From the NCBI RefSeq assembly GCF_900143535.1, contig NZ_FRFA01000007.1:219960-283959 (forward strand): 64,000 nucleotides of DNA, read 5' to 3'. The stretch is from Tateyamaria sp. Alg231-49 (lineage in GTDB: Bacteria > Pseudomonadota > Alphaproteobacteria > Rhodobacterales > Rhodobacteraceae). Shown piece after piece: positions 1-9,200 of the stretch. The translations under genes were made by a program, and so were the position numbers. Below the pieces are notes generated by a model. It ran no database searches. It had not been told where the DNA came from and saw only the letters and a program-made list of their open reading frames with translations. Positions within the stretch are counted from its first letter, which is position 1, and each line of letters opens with the position of its first letter.

Positions 1-2
1 CA

Positions 3-1031
3 AACGACGACATTGTGGACATCAATTCGGCCGCCGAAGGGTTCTTTAACGTCTCGGCCAAAACGATGCGGGGCGCGCCCCTTTGGGACCAGCTTGCCGT
101 TGATGCCCCCCTTGAGGAAAGCCTTGCCCGGGCACGCAAGAATGGCACGCCGCTGTTTGTAAATGACGTCGACGTGGGCTCTGGCCAACGCGCACCATTG
201 CAATGCGCCTTGCAGATCGCGCCTTTGGTTGGGGCATTGGACCATATGGTGCTGATGATATCTCCGCGAGAGTTGGCAGGGCGCATGACGCAAAGCCATT
301 CGGTGAAATCTGCGGCCAAATCTGCCATCGGCATGGCCGAGATGTTGGCACACGAAATCAAAAACCCGCTCGCTGGGATCACAGGTGCGGCCCAACTTCT
401 CAGCATGAACTTGGGTGCCGAAGATCTTGAACTTACAGACCTTATTGTCGAAGAATCCCGCCGCATCGTGAAGCTGCTGGAACAGGTAGAGCAATTTGGC
501 AACCTGTCGCCGCCTGACCTGCGCCCCGTCAATATCCACGATGTGTTGGATCGCGCACGCCGCTCTGCCTTGTTGGGTTTTGGTGCACATGTGTCGATCA
601 TTGAAGATTACGACCCGTCATTGCCGCTTGCTTTTGGCGATCCGGATCAACTGCTTCAAGTGGTTCTGAACCTGCTCAAGAACGCGTCTGAGGCAGCAGC
701 CCAAAAAGGCGGAAAGATCCGTCTCCACAGCTATTTTGAACACTCCTTCCGCCTGCGTCGTGCGGATGGGAGCGGGCAATCGCTGCCCTTGCAGATCGAG
801 ATCATCGACAACGGCCCCGGTCTTCCGGAAAGCATAGCGGCGGACATTTTTGATCCGTTTGTCTCGGGCAAGGAAAACGGCACGGGCCTTGGCCTCGCGC
901 TGGTTTCAAAGATCATTTCGGATCACGGGGGCTGGATTTCGGTCACCTCTGTGCCGGGTCAAACCGTGTTTCGCCTGTCGCTGCCACGCGCGCCTAAATC
1001 TGACACACCTGCTGCTGAAAAAAAGGACTGA
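3..1031 (+). CDS. ntrB: Nitrogen regulation sensor histidine kinase NtrB (5' end outside window)
   Basis: Two-component sensor kinase that phosphorylates NtrC in response to nitrogen status, normally under control of PII proteins in the cytoplasm. The open frame runs back to the window edge (it already reads N-D-D-I-V-D-I-N in a PAS fold), so the amino terminus is missing and the GTG at 15 is not a real start. A PAS remnant is followed by the H-box HEIKNPLAG (phospho-acceptor His codon at 351), an N-box around KNASEAA, then the G boxes DNGPG and GTGLGLALV of the HATPase domain. There is no membrane segment, as expected for NtrB. The stop is 3 bases before ntrC, so the two are cotranscribed. 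Confidence 0.95.
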   Translation, partial: NDDIVDINSAAEGFFNVSAKTMRGAPLWDQLAVDAPLEESLARARKNGTPLFVNDVDVGSGQRAPLQCALQIAPLVGALDHMVLMISPRELAGRMTQSHSVKSAAKSAIGMAEMLAHEIKNPLAGITGAAQLLSMNLGAEDLELTDLIVEESRRIVKLLEQVEQFGNLSPPDLRPVNIHDVLDRARRSALLGFGAHVSIIEDYDPSLPLAFGDPDQLLQVVLNLLKNASEAAAQKGGKIRLHSYFEHSFRLRRADGSGQSLPLQIEIIDNGPGLPESIAADIFDPFVSGKENGTGLGLALVSKIISDHGGWISVTSVPGQTVFRLSLPRAPKSDTPAAEKKD

Positions 1032-1034
1032 CTC

Positions 1035-2396
1035 ATGGATGGCACCGTACTAGTCGCCGACGATGATCGCACAATCCGCACTGTTCTGACCCAAGCGCTG
1101 ACGCGTGCCGGGTGTAAAGTGCATGCGACGTCTTCTTTGACGACGTTGATGCGTTGGGTGGGTGAGGGCAAAGGCGATGTCGTGATTTCCGATGTCATGA
1201 TGCCCGACGGCAATGGCCTCGAAATGCTGCCCAAGATCAGTCTGGACCGCCCCGGTTTGCCAGTGATCGTGATTTCAGCGCAGAACACCATCATGACGGC
1301 GATTCAGGCGGCGGAGGCAGAGGCCTACGACTATCTGCCCAAACCGTTCGATTTGCCCGATCTTATGAAACGCACCGCCAAGGCGTTGGAGATGAAGGCG
1401 CAAGGCCCGGCCCGCGCGTCCGAGGATGAGCGTCCGGATGAGTTACCACTAGTGGGGCGCACGGCGATCATGCAGTCGCTTTATCGTGTTGTGGCACGGG
1501 TGATGAACACCGATCTTCCGGTATTGATCTGGGGTGAAAGCGGGACGGGTAAGTCGTTGATTGCGCGCGCAATACATGACTTTTCCGACCGCCGGTCGCT
1601 GCCGTTCATTACGGCAAATGCCGCTGATTTGCAGGACCTCGAGGGGCCAGCGCGGGTGTTGGCACGGGTCAAAGGTGGCACGCTGCTGATTGATGAAATT
1701 GGCGATATTCCCGAAGAACTACAGGCCCGCATCGTGCGGATGATGGACACGCCCGGCGAATACGTCCCACGCTTTTTGGCCACCAGCCAGTCTGATCTGA
1801 CTGCGGCCATGGAGGCGGGGCGCGTGCGCAAAGACCTTTATTATCGTCTTTCAGGGGCGACGCTGAACGTGCCTGCCTTGCGTGAGCGGGTCGATGACAT
1901 CCCTTTGCTGGCCGACCATTTTCTTGCTCGCGGTGAAAAGTCTGGTCAGGCCCCGCGCGTCCTGTCCGAAGCGGCGGCCGAAATTTTCCGCACCTACAGC
2001 TGGCCCGGAAATGTGCGCCAACTGGAAAACGCTGTGCGCCGATTGGGTCTGACCAGCCGCGCAGTCGAGATCTCCGCACCCGAGGTGGAGCAGGTACTTG
2101 GCAGCCAGCCAGAACTGGAGCCGATCCGCAGTGCCGGCGATACCGAAAAGCTTGGCGCGTCCGTAGCCCGCCACCTCAAGCGCTACTTCGATCTGCACGG
2201 CAACATGTTGCCGCCCCCCGGCCTTTATCAGCGAATCTTGCGCGAAGTGGAGATTCCGTTGATCGAAATTGCGCTGGATGCGACCGGTGGAAATCAGGCT
2301 AAATGCGCCGATCTGCTAGGAATTAACCGAAATACGCTGCGCAAGAAGATCACGGACCTCGATATTGAGGTGACACGTCGCCGTAAATTGATGTAA
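1035..2396 (+). CDS. ntrC: Nitrogen response regulator NtrC, GAFTGA-less type
   Basis: DNA-binding response regulator of the NtrBC system, 453 residues. The receiver domain holds the phospho-acceptor Asp53 in [11 protein letters not shown]. The AAA+ domain has a Walker A GESGTGKS and a Walker B LLIDEIGD, and the C-terminal Fis-type helix-turn-helix contains [20 protein letters not shown]. Between the Walker A region and Walker B the usual ELFGHEKGAFTGA loop is absent: the sequence passes from [16 protein letters not shown] straight to [15 protein letters not shown] contacts sigma-54. Its loss is documented in Rhodobacter capsulatus NtrC, which activates the housekeeping sigma-70 holoenzyme, and the same is inferred here. 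Located between ntrB and ntrY. Confidence 0.96.
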   Translation: MDGTVLVADDDRTIRTVLTQALTRAGCKVHATSSLTTLMRWVGEGKGDVVISDVMMPDGNGLEMLPKISLDRPGLPVIVISAQNTIMTAIQAAEAEAYDYLPKPFDLPDLMKRTAKALEMKAQGPARASEDERPDELPLVGRTAIMQSLYRVVARVMNTDLPVLIWGESGTGKSLIARAIHDFSDRRSLPFITANAADLQDLEGPARVLARVKGGTLLIDEIGDIPEELQARIVRMMDTPGEYVPRFLATSQSDLTAAMEAGRVRKDLYYRLSGATLNVPALRERVDDIPLLADHFLARGEKSGQAPRVLSEAAAEIFRTYSWPGNVRQLENAVRRLGLTSRAVEISAPEVEQVLGSQPELEPIRSAGDTEKLGASVARHLKRYFDLHGNMLPPPGLYQRILREVEIPLIEIALDATGGNQAKCADLLGINRNTLRKKITDLDIEVTRRRKLM

Positions 2397-2496
2397 TACT
2401 GCCACACAACCAGTGGCATCTGAGCACTCATGCTCAGAAGATCACTGGATTTAGCGGTTAGGTGCCTTTGGCGCCACATCATCGAGGTCATGCCAA

Positions 2497-4737
2497 GTGG
2501 CATCCGGGACACGCACCAGTTTGTGGCTGACGGTAATCCGTCTTTATCGCCGCAAACGCTATCGCAATGCAGCGACGCTTGGGCTTGTCGTGCTTGGGCC
2601 CGTGCTGGCGTTGGTTACGTATCTTGTTCTTGGACCGCTCGATCAAGGGTCGAGCGCACTTGCGCTGCGCCTCGTTCTGCTGGCCGATCTTGTTTACGTG
2701 TTGGTCGTTGCGGCCCTCGTGTTGTCTCAAATCGCCCGACTCATCGCGGCGCGGCGGGCGAAATCTGCCGGATCACGGCTCCACTTGCGGCTCACGGGTG
2801 TGTTTGCCGTTATGGCTCTTATCCCTACTGTGACCGTGGCTGTTTTCGCGGGCCTGACGGTGAACATCGGACTTGAGGGGTGGTTCTCTGATCGCGTCAG
2901 CCGCGTGGTCAGTGCGTCACTGGCGGCGGCACAGGCGTATGAGACCGAACAACGCGAAGATCTGATCACGGATGCACGGGCTCTGGCGCGTTACATAGAC
3001 ACAGTACGGGGCCAACAGACGGTTGGCGATAGAGAGGTGCTGAGCGAGGGGCAGGTGCAAGTACAGCGTGGCCTGCGCGAAGCTTACATGATCGATGGCA
3101 CAGGCGATATGCGCGCACGTGGCAATCGCTCCTATCTTTTCGATTTTGAACGTCCTTCTGCCGATGAAATCAGCGCAGCCATCGCTGCGGGCGGCATTGT
3201 GATTCAGGACTGGCCCAACAACGAATTCCGCGCGCTGGTGCCACTGGCAAGCTATGTGGACCGTTTGCTCTACGTCAGTCGGCAGGTGGATGGGGAAATC
3301 CTGTCGCTTTTGGATGAAACGCAGGAAACCGTGCGGCTGTACCAACAGTTAGAGAGCGAGCGGGGTAAGGTTCTGTTTCAATACGGTATTTTGTATCTCG
3401 GCTTTGCTGTTATCCTTATTCTGGCGGCGATCTGGCTAGGCCTTTGGTTTGCTGAACGCCTTTCAGGCCCGGTGGGCCGACTGACGGGCGCGGCGCAGCG
3501 GGTTGGCGCGGGTGATCTGGATGTTCAGGTGCGCGAAGAGACGGGCGATGACGAAATCGCGATGCTAAGCCGGTACTTTAACCAGATGACCAAACAACTC
3601 AAAGGTCAGCGTAAAACGCTGTTGGACAACACCCAGCAGATTGAGCGGCGCGAACGGTTGTTTGACTCCGTGCTTGGGTCTGTCACGTCGGGGGTTGTTG
3701 GTTTGGATGCCAAGGGGCGTGTGACCTTTGTGAACCGATCCGGTTCGCGTTTGCTGGGATGGCGGGATGACCGCGAATCTGAGCCGCTGTCCGTCGCGGT
3801 GCCGGAGTTTGCAGCCTTGTTCGCGCTGGTGCGCGCCAGCAAACAGGAGGTGGTGCAGGACGAGGTCAAAGTGACACGCGGCGGACGTCTCGAGAACCTG
3901 TTGGTCCGGATCGCCAAGAGGCGGAGAGACGACGGACGGCTTGAAGGGTACGTGGTCGCTTTTGATGATGTGACGGATCTGCTGAGTGCGCAACGCATGG
4001 CCGCCTGGGGCGACGTGGCCCGCCGTATCGCGCACGAGATCAAGAACCCGCTGACCCCGATCCAGCTGAGCGCGGAGCGGATCAAACGCAAATTTGCCCA
4101 CAAACTGGGCGAGGACAGCGATAGTCTGGAACAGATGACAGATGTGATTGTCCGCCAAACCGGGGATCTGCGCCGGATTGTGGATGAGTTTTCCAAATTC
4201 GCGCGTATGCCGGAACCGGACCGCAAGACCCATGATCTGGTGTCAATTGTGCGCGACGCGGTCGTGCTGCAGCAGTCTGGGCAACCCGAAGTCAAGATTA
4301 CGGCCGACCTCCCGACAGAGCCGATCCTGTCCGAGGTCGATGCGACGATGTTGTCTCAGGCGCTGACCAACCTGATTAAGAACGCGGGCGAAGCGATTGA
4401 TACTTTGTATGAAAAGGGCAAAGCGCCCGAAGGTCATTCCCGCCAGATCGAAGTTGCGATGTCTCTCGGAGCGTTGGGCACGGAAATAAAGATTTCGGAC
4501 AATGGTATCGGATTGCCTGTGGATCGCGCGCGCCTTTTCGAACCTTACGTGACGACCCGAGACGAGGGCACGGGCCTTGGCCTGCCCATCGTCAAGAAGA
4601 TCATTGAAGAACACGGGGGCACACTGACCCTCGATGATGCGGCCGTTTTTGAAGGCCAAACCCATTCCGGGGCCATGGCGGTGGTGACACTGCCCAACGA
4701 TGTCCCCGCACAATTTGAGGAGGAGCAGGTGGTATGA
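2497..4737 (+). CDS. ntrY: Nitrogen sensor histidine kinase NtrY
   Basis: Membrane-bound sensor kinase of the NtrYX system, 746 residues. Three hydrophobic segments lie at about 25-46, 54-78 and 97-120. An extracytoplasmic region up to about 288 is followed by a fourth segment at about 290-313, a HAMP domain (to about 365), a PAS domain (about 380-490), and the kinase core with His513 in RRIAHEIKNPLTP and the G boxes DNGIG and GTGLGLPIV. The GTG at 2497 is the first usable start in frame. NtrYX responds to nitrogen, and in several alphaproteobacteria to oxygen or redox. The stop overlaps the ntrX start by four bases (ATGA), which implies translational coupling. Confidence 0.96.
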   Translation: MASGTRTSLWLTVIRLYRRKRYRNAATLGLVVLGPVLALVTYLVLGPLDQGSSALALRLVLLADLVYVLVVAALVLSQIARLIAARRAKSAGSRLHLRLTGVFAVMALIPTVTVAVFAGLTVNIGLEGWFSDRVSRVVSASLAAAQAYETEQREDLITDARALARYIDTVRGQQTVGDREVLSEGQVQVQRGLREAYMIDGTGDMRARGNRSYLFDFERPSADEISAAIAAGGIVIQDWPNNEFRALVPLASYVDRLLYVSRQVDGEILSLLDETQETVRLYQQLESERGKVLFQYGILYLGFAVILILAAIWLGLWFAERLSGPVGRLTGAAQRVGAGDLDVQVREETGDDEIAMLSRYFNQMTKQLKGQRKTLLDNTQQIERRERLFDSVLGSVTSGVVGLDAKGRVTFVNRSGSRLLGWRDDRESEPLSVAVPEFAALFALVRASKQEVVQDEVKVTRGGRLENLLVRIAKRRRDDGRLEGYVVAFDDVTDLLSAQRMAAWGDVARRIAHEIKNPLTPIQLSAERIKRKFAHKLGEDSDSLEQMTDVIVRQTGDLRRIVDEFSKFARMPEPDRKTHDLVSIVRDAVVLQQSGQPEVKITADLPTEPILSEVDATMLSQALTNLIKNAGEAIDTLYEKGKAPEGHSRQIEVAMSLGALGTEIKISDNGIGLPVDRARLFEPYVTTRDEGTGLGLPIVKKIIEEHGGTLTLDDAAVFEGQTHSGAMAVVTLPNDVPAQFEEEQVV

Positions 4738-6152
4738 GCGATATTCTGATCGTCGATGATGAACGCGACATTCGAGAGTTGATTTCGGATATTCTGAAGG
4801 ATGAAGGGTATGCAACGCGGCTTGCCGGGAATTCGGATGATGCGATGGCCGAGGTCAACTCTGAACCCCCGGCGCTGATGATCCTAGACATCTGGTTGAA
4901 GGACAGCCAGATGGACGGGATCGACATCCTGAAGGCCGTGAAACGTGACAATCCGGATGTGCCCGTTGTCATAATTTCGGGCCACGGCAACATCGAGATT
5001 GCCGTCGCCGCGATAAAGCAGGGCGCATACGACTTCATCGAAAAACCCTTTAATATTGATCAGTTGCTGGTCGTGATCCGGCGCGCAATGGAAACTGCCC
5101 GCTTGCGGCGTGAAAACTCCAGCCTGCGTCGTCCCGAGACCGCACAGTCCACGATGGTCGGCGCGTCTGCCAGCTTTCGTGGCTTGATTTCGCAACTGGA
5201 TAAAGTGACCAAGTCCAATGGCCGCGTGATGCTGTCGGGCCCTGCTGGGGCAGGCAAGGAACTGGCCGCCCGCTACATCCATGCCAAATCGGGCCGCGCG
5301 CAGTCTCCTTTTGTCACGGTAAACTGTGCCGGAGTCGAACCAGAAAACATGGAAGACATGTTGTTTGGCCGTGAATCAACGGATAGGGGTCTGGAAAAAG
5401 GGCTGCTCGAACAGGCCCATGGTGGCGTGATCTATTTTGACGAAGTGGCAGACATGCCCATCGGCACCCAATCCAAGATCTTGCGTGTCCTCGTCGATCA
5501 ACAATTCCAACGCGTCGGCGGCAATGACAAGGTGCGCGTCGATCTGCGCGTGATCTCGTCCACCAACCGCGATCTGGAACAAGAGATTGCGGCGGGCACT
5601 TTCCGCGAGGAACTGTACCACCGGCTCAATGTCGTGCCGATTTCCGTTCCAAGCCTTGAAGAACGGCGCGAGGATATCCCGTTGCTGGCGACCCACTTTA
5701 TCGAAGAATGCAACAGCACCCAAGGCCTGCCAAAGCGTGATTTGAGCGAAGATGCGTCGGCCCTTTTGCAGACCATGGTGTGGCCCGGCAATGTGCGTCA
5801 GTTGAAGAATATGGTCGAACGGGTGCTGATCCTTGGGGACGGCACAGGTCCGATTGAGGCCCGCGAATTGCCAGGATCAGAAGAGCCGACCAGCGAAGAG
5901 GGGCGAGTGGTTCTATCGGGGGCGCTGGCCACCTTGCCTTTGCGTGAGGCGCGTGAGGCGTTTGAGCGCGAGTACCTTCTGACCCAGATCAACCGCTTTG
6001 GTGGCAATATCAGCCGGACTGCGAACTTTGTCGGGATGGAGCGATCTGCCCTGCACCGCAAGCTAAAGTCGCTGGGCGTGGTTACGTCGTCGAAGGCGGG
6101 CGCGCGTGTGGCGCATTTGGATGAAGAAGAGCAGGACGCCGAAGCCAGCTGA
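4734..6152 (+). CDS. ntrX: Nitrogen response regulator NtrX
   Basis: Response regulator partner of NtrY, 472 residues. The receiver domain has Asp52 in ILDIWLKDSQMDG. The AAA+ domain has a modified Walker A, GPAGAGKE, and a Walker B FDEVAD. A Fis-type helix-turn-helix with RTANFVGMERSALHRKL lies near the end. As in the NtrC of this window, the GAFTGA loop is missing: LFGRESTDRGLEKGLLEQAHGG stands where it should be, so sigma-54 activation is unlikely. The gene starts inside the ntrY stop (ATGA). The tail is rich in acidic residues. A hairpin with a T-run follows the stop. Confidence 0.95.
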   Translation: MSDILIVDDERDIRELISDILKDEGYATRLAGNSDDAMAEVNSEPPALMILDIWLKDSQMDGIDILKAVKRDNPDVPVVIISGHGNIEIAVAAIKQGAYDFIEKPFNIDQLLVVIRRAMETARLRRENSSLRRPETAQSTMVGASASFRGLISQLDKVTKSNGRVMLSGPAGAGKELAARYIHAKSGRAQSPFVTVNCAGVEPENMEDMLFGRESTDRGLEKGLLEQAHGGVIYFDEVADMPIGTQSKILRVLVDQQFQRVGGNDKVRVDLRVISSTNRDLEQEIAAGTFREELYHRLNVVPISVPSLEERREDIPLLATHFIEECNSTQGLPKRDLSEDASALLQTMVWPGNVRQLKNMVERVLILGDGTGPIEARELPGSEEPTSEEGRVVLSGALATLPLREAREAFEREYLLTQINRFGGNISRTANFVGMERSALHRKLKSLGVVTSSKAGARVAHLDEEEQDAEAS

Positions 6153-6164
6153 CCGGATACCGAC

Positions 6165-6185
6165 ACGGTTTCCGGACCGTTTTTG
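6165..6185 (+). terminator. Rho-independent terminator after ntrX
   Basis: Stem ACGGT / ACCGT with the loop TTCCGG is followed at once by a run of five T. It lies 13 bases after the ntrX stop, between two convergent genes, so it probably ends the ntrBC-ntrYX transcript. The stem is short (5 bp). Confidence 0.6.
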
Positions 6186-6201
6186 TGGCATTAAGCGCTA
6201 T

Positions 6202-7209
6202 CTAGCGAGCGCGTACCGAAAGCTGTGCCAGCACGTCTAGCCCCTGCATGTTCAGGAAATGCAGCATGTCGATGAAGACCCAGTTTTCAGCCAGTTTGTC
6301 GCCATCACGCCGGTAAATATCGACCACCCGCATGTCCGCCCATTTCCCTGATGGTGGAAGTCCCAGGTAAGGCCCTGTGCATTCCATTGTCAGGTTCGCC
6401 CATCCGAAAAAGCCGCCATAGCTTCCTTCGGCCATGCGGCAGATGTGCCCGTTGAACTTGCGCGCGCCCAGTTGGGTGCGGAACGGCTGCTGGTGCTGCT
6501 GTATATATCGGTCGACGGTGTAGGTCGCCCCGATTCCGGTCGGACCCCACCAGATCATGTCGTCCAGCCAGTCTTGGGCCAGTTCTTCCTGCGGGGTTGG
6601 CGGGTTTTCTGCCTTGTTGGCGTTGTCGATCGCACCAATCATGCGTTCGATCAGGGCGAGAGTCTTGGCGCTCTCATTTGCGTCCTGTGCATCACGGAGC
6701 AGCCCGTCGTGAGTCATCGGCCCAGGCTGGACCAGTTGTGCCCCAGTCATGTCAGGCAGCGGATACTGACCCACTTGTGCCATCAGGTGCAGCAGGTCGA
6801 TGAACAGAGCCTGTTCGATGATCTGGTCATTCTCAACGCGCGAAAACTCGGCATATCGGACCATGACGATCTTGCCTGTCGGTTGAATGCCCAGAAACGG
6901 CGCGTCAAAAAGCGCCATGAAATGACCCATGGAAGCGACCCATCTGCCGCCAGTTTCCAAATGGTTGTCCCCGGCAAAAAACACATCCTCACGGCGCTGA
7001 ACCCGTGACATGGCCCGCAGGAAAGGGGCCCAGAACTCTTTTGCGACTGCACCGGGTCCGGTCTGAACATGGAACGGATGCATGCCGCGCCAGATCACCT
7101 CTGGCGCCAAGTGTTGGCCTAATGCGCTGGCAACCGTTTCTGACGTTGCTGCTGCCATTGCGGCGTGGTGGGCCTGCACGCAGGCCTTTGCACTTGAAAA
7201 GTCGGTCAT
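6202..7209 (-). CDS. Tandem SnoaL-like (NTF2-fold) polyketide-cyclase-type protein
   Basis: Protein of 335 residues. It appears to be two SnoaL/NTF2-fold modules in tandem: each half carries the W-x-G-MHP or WWGP-x-G entry region and a hydrophobic end with FIDLLHLM (about 131-138) or FIDMLHFL (about 310-317). SnoaL-like folds make cone-shaped pockets that bind or isomerise small hydrophobic compounds. Single-domain members are about 130-150 residues, so the length fits a duplication. No signal peptide is visible and the substrate cannot be told. It begins 4 bases downstream of the stop of the lipoprotein gene at 7213-7674, on the same strand, so the two are probably cotranscribed. Confidence 0.75.
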   Translation of the reverse strand: MTDFSSAKACVQAHHAAMAAATSETVASALGQHLAPEVIWRGMHPFHVQTGPGAVAKEFWAPFLRAMSRVQRREDVFFAGDNHLETGGRWVASMGHFMALFDAPFLGIQPTGKIVMVRYAEFSRVENDQIIEQALFIDLLHLMAQVGQYPLPDMTGAQLVQPGPMTHDGLLRDAQDANESAKTLALIERMIGAIDNANKAENPPTPQEELAQDWLDDMIWWGPTGIGATYTVDRYIQQHQQPFRTQLGARKFNGHICRMAEGSYGGFFGWANLTMECTGPYLGLPPSGKWADMRVVDIYRRDGDKLAENWVFIDMLHFLNMQGLDVLAQLSVRAR

Positions 7210-7212
7210 TGG

Positions 7213-7674
7213 TTATCCTTGGGTCACGATCCGGAGCCCACCATCTGTCTTAATAGCGCAGCTGTTGGAATTCAGGCGAGGCAAAACGGGCGAGGGGCCA
7301 GGAGGCGAGGCTTCGGCCACGCCGCGCGGGCAGGCGGGCAACTCCACCGGGGAATAGCCAAGATCACTCATGCAAATCCCTTTGACGCGGGCCCGCAAAC
7401 TCGCGTTCACGTCGACGGTATAGATTTCTCCCGGCACCCAGTATCCGCCCCGATTGTAGCAATTGCCTCTCGAGTCGCAGGCGCGGCGTGGAATGTATCG
7501 GGGGGCAGACTGGCGCGTCTGGTTGGCCACGGGTGCATCGCGCAGGGCCTGCACGTCGCAATTGGTGTCGTCGCGCGCAAATTGGACGGCTGTCACGCCT
7601 TCTGCATAGTAGGTCGAAACCGGCAGACAGCCGGACAAACATACAAGGGCGATGGCAACGAACGGAGCACGCAT
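7213..7674 (-). CDS. Small cysteine-containing lipoprotein, function unknown
   Basis: Protein of 153 residues with a lipoprotein signal: a hydrophobic stretch after MRAP and the lipobox LSGC, which predicts lipidation of Cys16. The mature part has cysteines in NCDVQ, RACDSRGNCYNRGGYWVPGE, GICMSD, PACP and SCAIK, and a C-terminal Pro/Ser-rich tail. I recognise no enzymatic motif. Similar small lipoproteins occur in the Roseobacter group, but I cannot name the family. It is transcribed away from trkA, and the 149-base divergent gap must hold both promoters. It lies directly upstream of the SnoaL-like gene. Confidence 0.7.
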   Translation of the reverse strand: MRAPFVAIALVCLSGCLPVSTYYAEGVTAVQFARDDTNCDVQALRDAPVANQTRQSAPRYIPRRACDSRGNCYNRGGYWVPGEIYTVDVNASLRARVKGICMSDLGYSPVELPACPRGVAEASPPGPSPVLPRLNSNSCAIKTDGGLRIVTQG

Positions 7675-7823
7675 GTCAGCGACTCTGGCCCAACACTTGC
7701 GCGTTTACAATCATGATTTGCTGATTTTTGCACACGTTTGCAACCGTTGACCGGAAACGCCCGCTCTGTCATGCAAACGGGATGAATAGGGGCCTCAGGC
7801 GGGTCCAAACACCGGGGATACAT

Positions 7824-9200
7824 ATGAAGGTCATTATCTGCGGGGCAGGTCAGGTCGGCTGGCAAATTGCGCGCCATCTGTCGGGGGAGCGCAACGATGT
7901 CACCGTGGTCGACAGTGATCCGGACCTTGTGCGCCGTGCCACGGATACGCTGGATGTGCAGGGGATTGCGGGCTTTGCCAGTTACCCCGATGTATTGGAC
8001 AGGGCCGGGGCGCGGGATGCCGATATGATCATTGCGGCCACCCATTCGGACGAGGTCAACATGGTCACCTGTCAGGTGGCGCATTCGGTTTTTGGCATCA
8101 ACCGCAAGATTGCGCGCCTGCGCTCTCAGGCTTATCTGACCGCGATTTATTCCGATCTGTTCCGGCGCGATCACATGCCGATCGACGTGGTGATCAGTCC
8201 CGAACGAGAAGTGGCGGCCGCCGCCTTGCAGCGCCTCAGCGCGCCTGCCGCCTTTGACACGGAGATGTTTATCGACGGGCAGGCCCAATTGCTGGGTATT
8301 TCACTGGACCAGGACTGTCCGGTGGTGAACACGCCCTTGCGCCAATTGACGGACCTGTTTTCCACGTTGCGCGTGGTTGTGGTGGGCGTGCGCCGAGAAG
8401 GCACGCTTTTTGCACCCGAGGCTGGGGATCATCTGTTGCCGGGGGATGAGACGTACATCTTTTCCCATGTGGATGACGTGCCGCGCACGATGGAAGTGTT
8501 TGGCAAGACAATGACCAAGCAAGAGCGCCTTGTGGTCGTGGGCGGCGGTAACGTGGGGCTTGCCGTTGCGCGCGCACTCGAAAAACGCACCACCCGCGTG
8601 CGTACAAAGATGATCGAACGCAACCGCAAATGTGCAGAACTGGCCGCCGAAGCGCTGGAGCGCACAATCGTGTTGCATGGCGATGGTTTGGATGTGGCGT
8701 TGCTGTCTGAGGCAGGTGTTGCGCGGGCTGATGCGATGCTGGCCGTGACGGATGACGACAAAACCAACATGCTGGCGGCTGTGCGCGCCAAGGCAGAAGG
8801 CTGCCCCTATGCGATTGCATTGATCAACGATCCCACATTGGTGCCGATGATGGGGCCATTGGGAATTGATGCCTACATCAATCCGCGCGCCACGACCGTC
8901 AGTTCGATCTTGCGCCACATCCGTCATGGACGGGTACGCTCGGTTTATTCCATTGGGGATGCCGATGCAGAAGTGATCGAAGCCGAGGTGCTGTCCACCT
9001 CTCCGATGGCCGGTCAAAAGATAAACGAAATAGACTTTCCCGAAGGCGTGCTTGTCGGCTCGATCCGCAAGGGAGACAAGGTCATCCGCCCGGTCGGCAG
9101 GACGCGCATAGATGAGGGCGATGTGATTGCGCTGTTTGCGCTGGCCAAGGATGTGCCCGAGGTGGAGCGCCTGATGCAGGTCTCTATCGACTTTTTCTGA
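7824..9200 (+). CDS. trkA: Trk system potassium uptake protein TrkA
   Basis: Peripheral membrane, NAD(H)-binding regulatory subunit of the Trk potassium transporter, 458 residues. Two RCK_N/RCK_C repeats are visible: the first Rossmann motif is GAGQVG at residues 6-11 and the second is GGGNVG near the middle, each followed by a TrkA-C region. The ATG at 7824 (MKVIICGAG) is the family start; the open frame extends 32 codons upstream but that part is not family-like. The stop TGA overlaps the first base of trkH, so the pair is coupled. It follows the ntrYX region, the usual alphaproteobacterial neighbourhood. Confidence 0.95.
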   Translation: MKVIICGAGQVGWQIARHLSGERNDVTVVDSDPDLVRRATDTLDVQGIAGFASYPDVLDRAGARDADMIIAATHSDEVNMVTCQVAHSVFGINRKIARLRSQAYLTAIYSDLFRRDHMPIDVVISPEREVAAAALQRLSAPAAFDTEMFIDGQAQLLGISLDQDCPVVNTPLRQLTDLFSTLRVVVVGVRREGTLFAPEAGDHLLPGDETYIFSHVDDVPRTMEVFGKTMTKQERLVVVGGGNVGLAVARALEKRTTRVRTKMIERNRKCAELAAEALERTIVLHGDGLDVALLSEAGVARADAMLAVTDDDKTNMLAAVRAKAEGCPYAIALINDPTLVPMMGPLGIDAYINPRATTVSSILRHIRHGRVRSVYSIGDADAEVIEAEVLSTSPMAGQKINEIDFPEGVLVGSIRKGDKVIRPVGRTRIDEGDVIALFALAKDVPEVERLMQVSIDFF

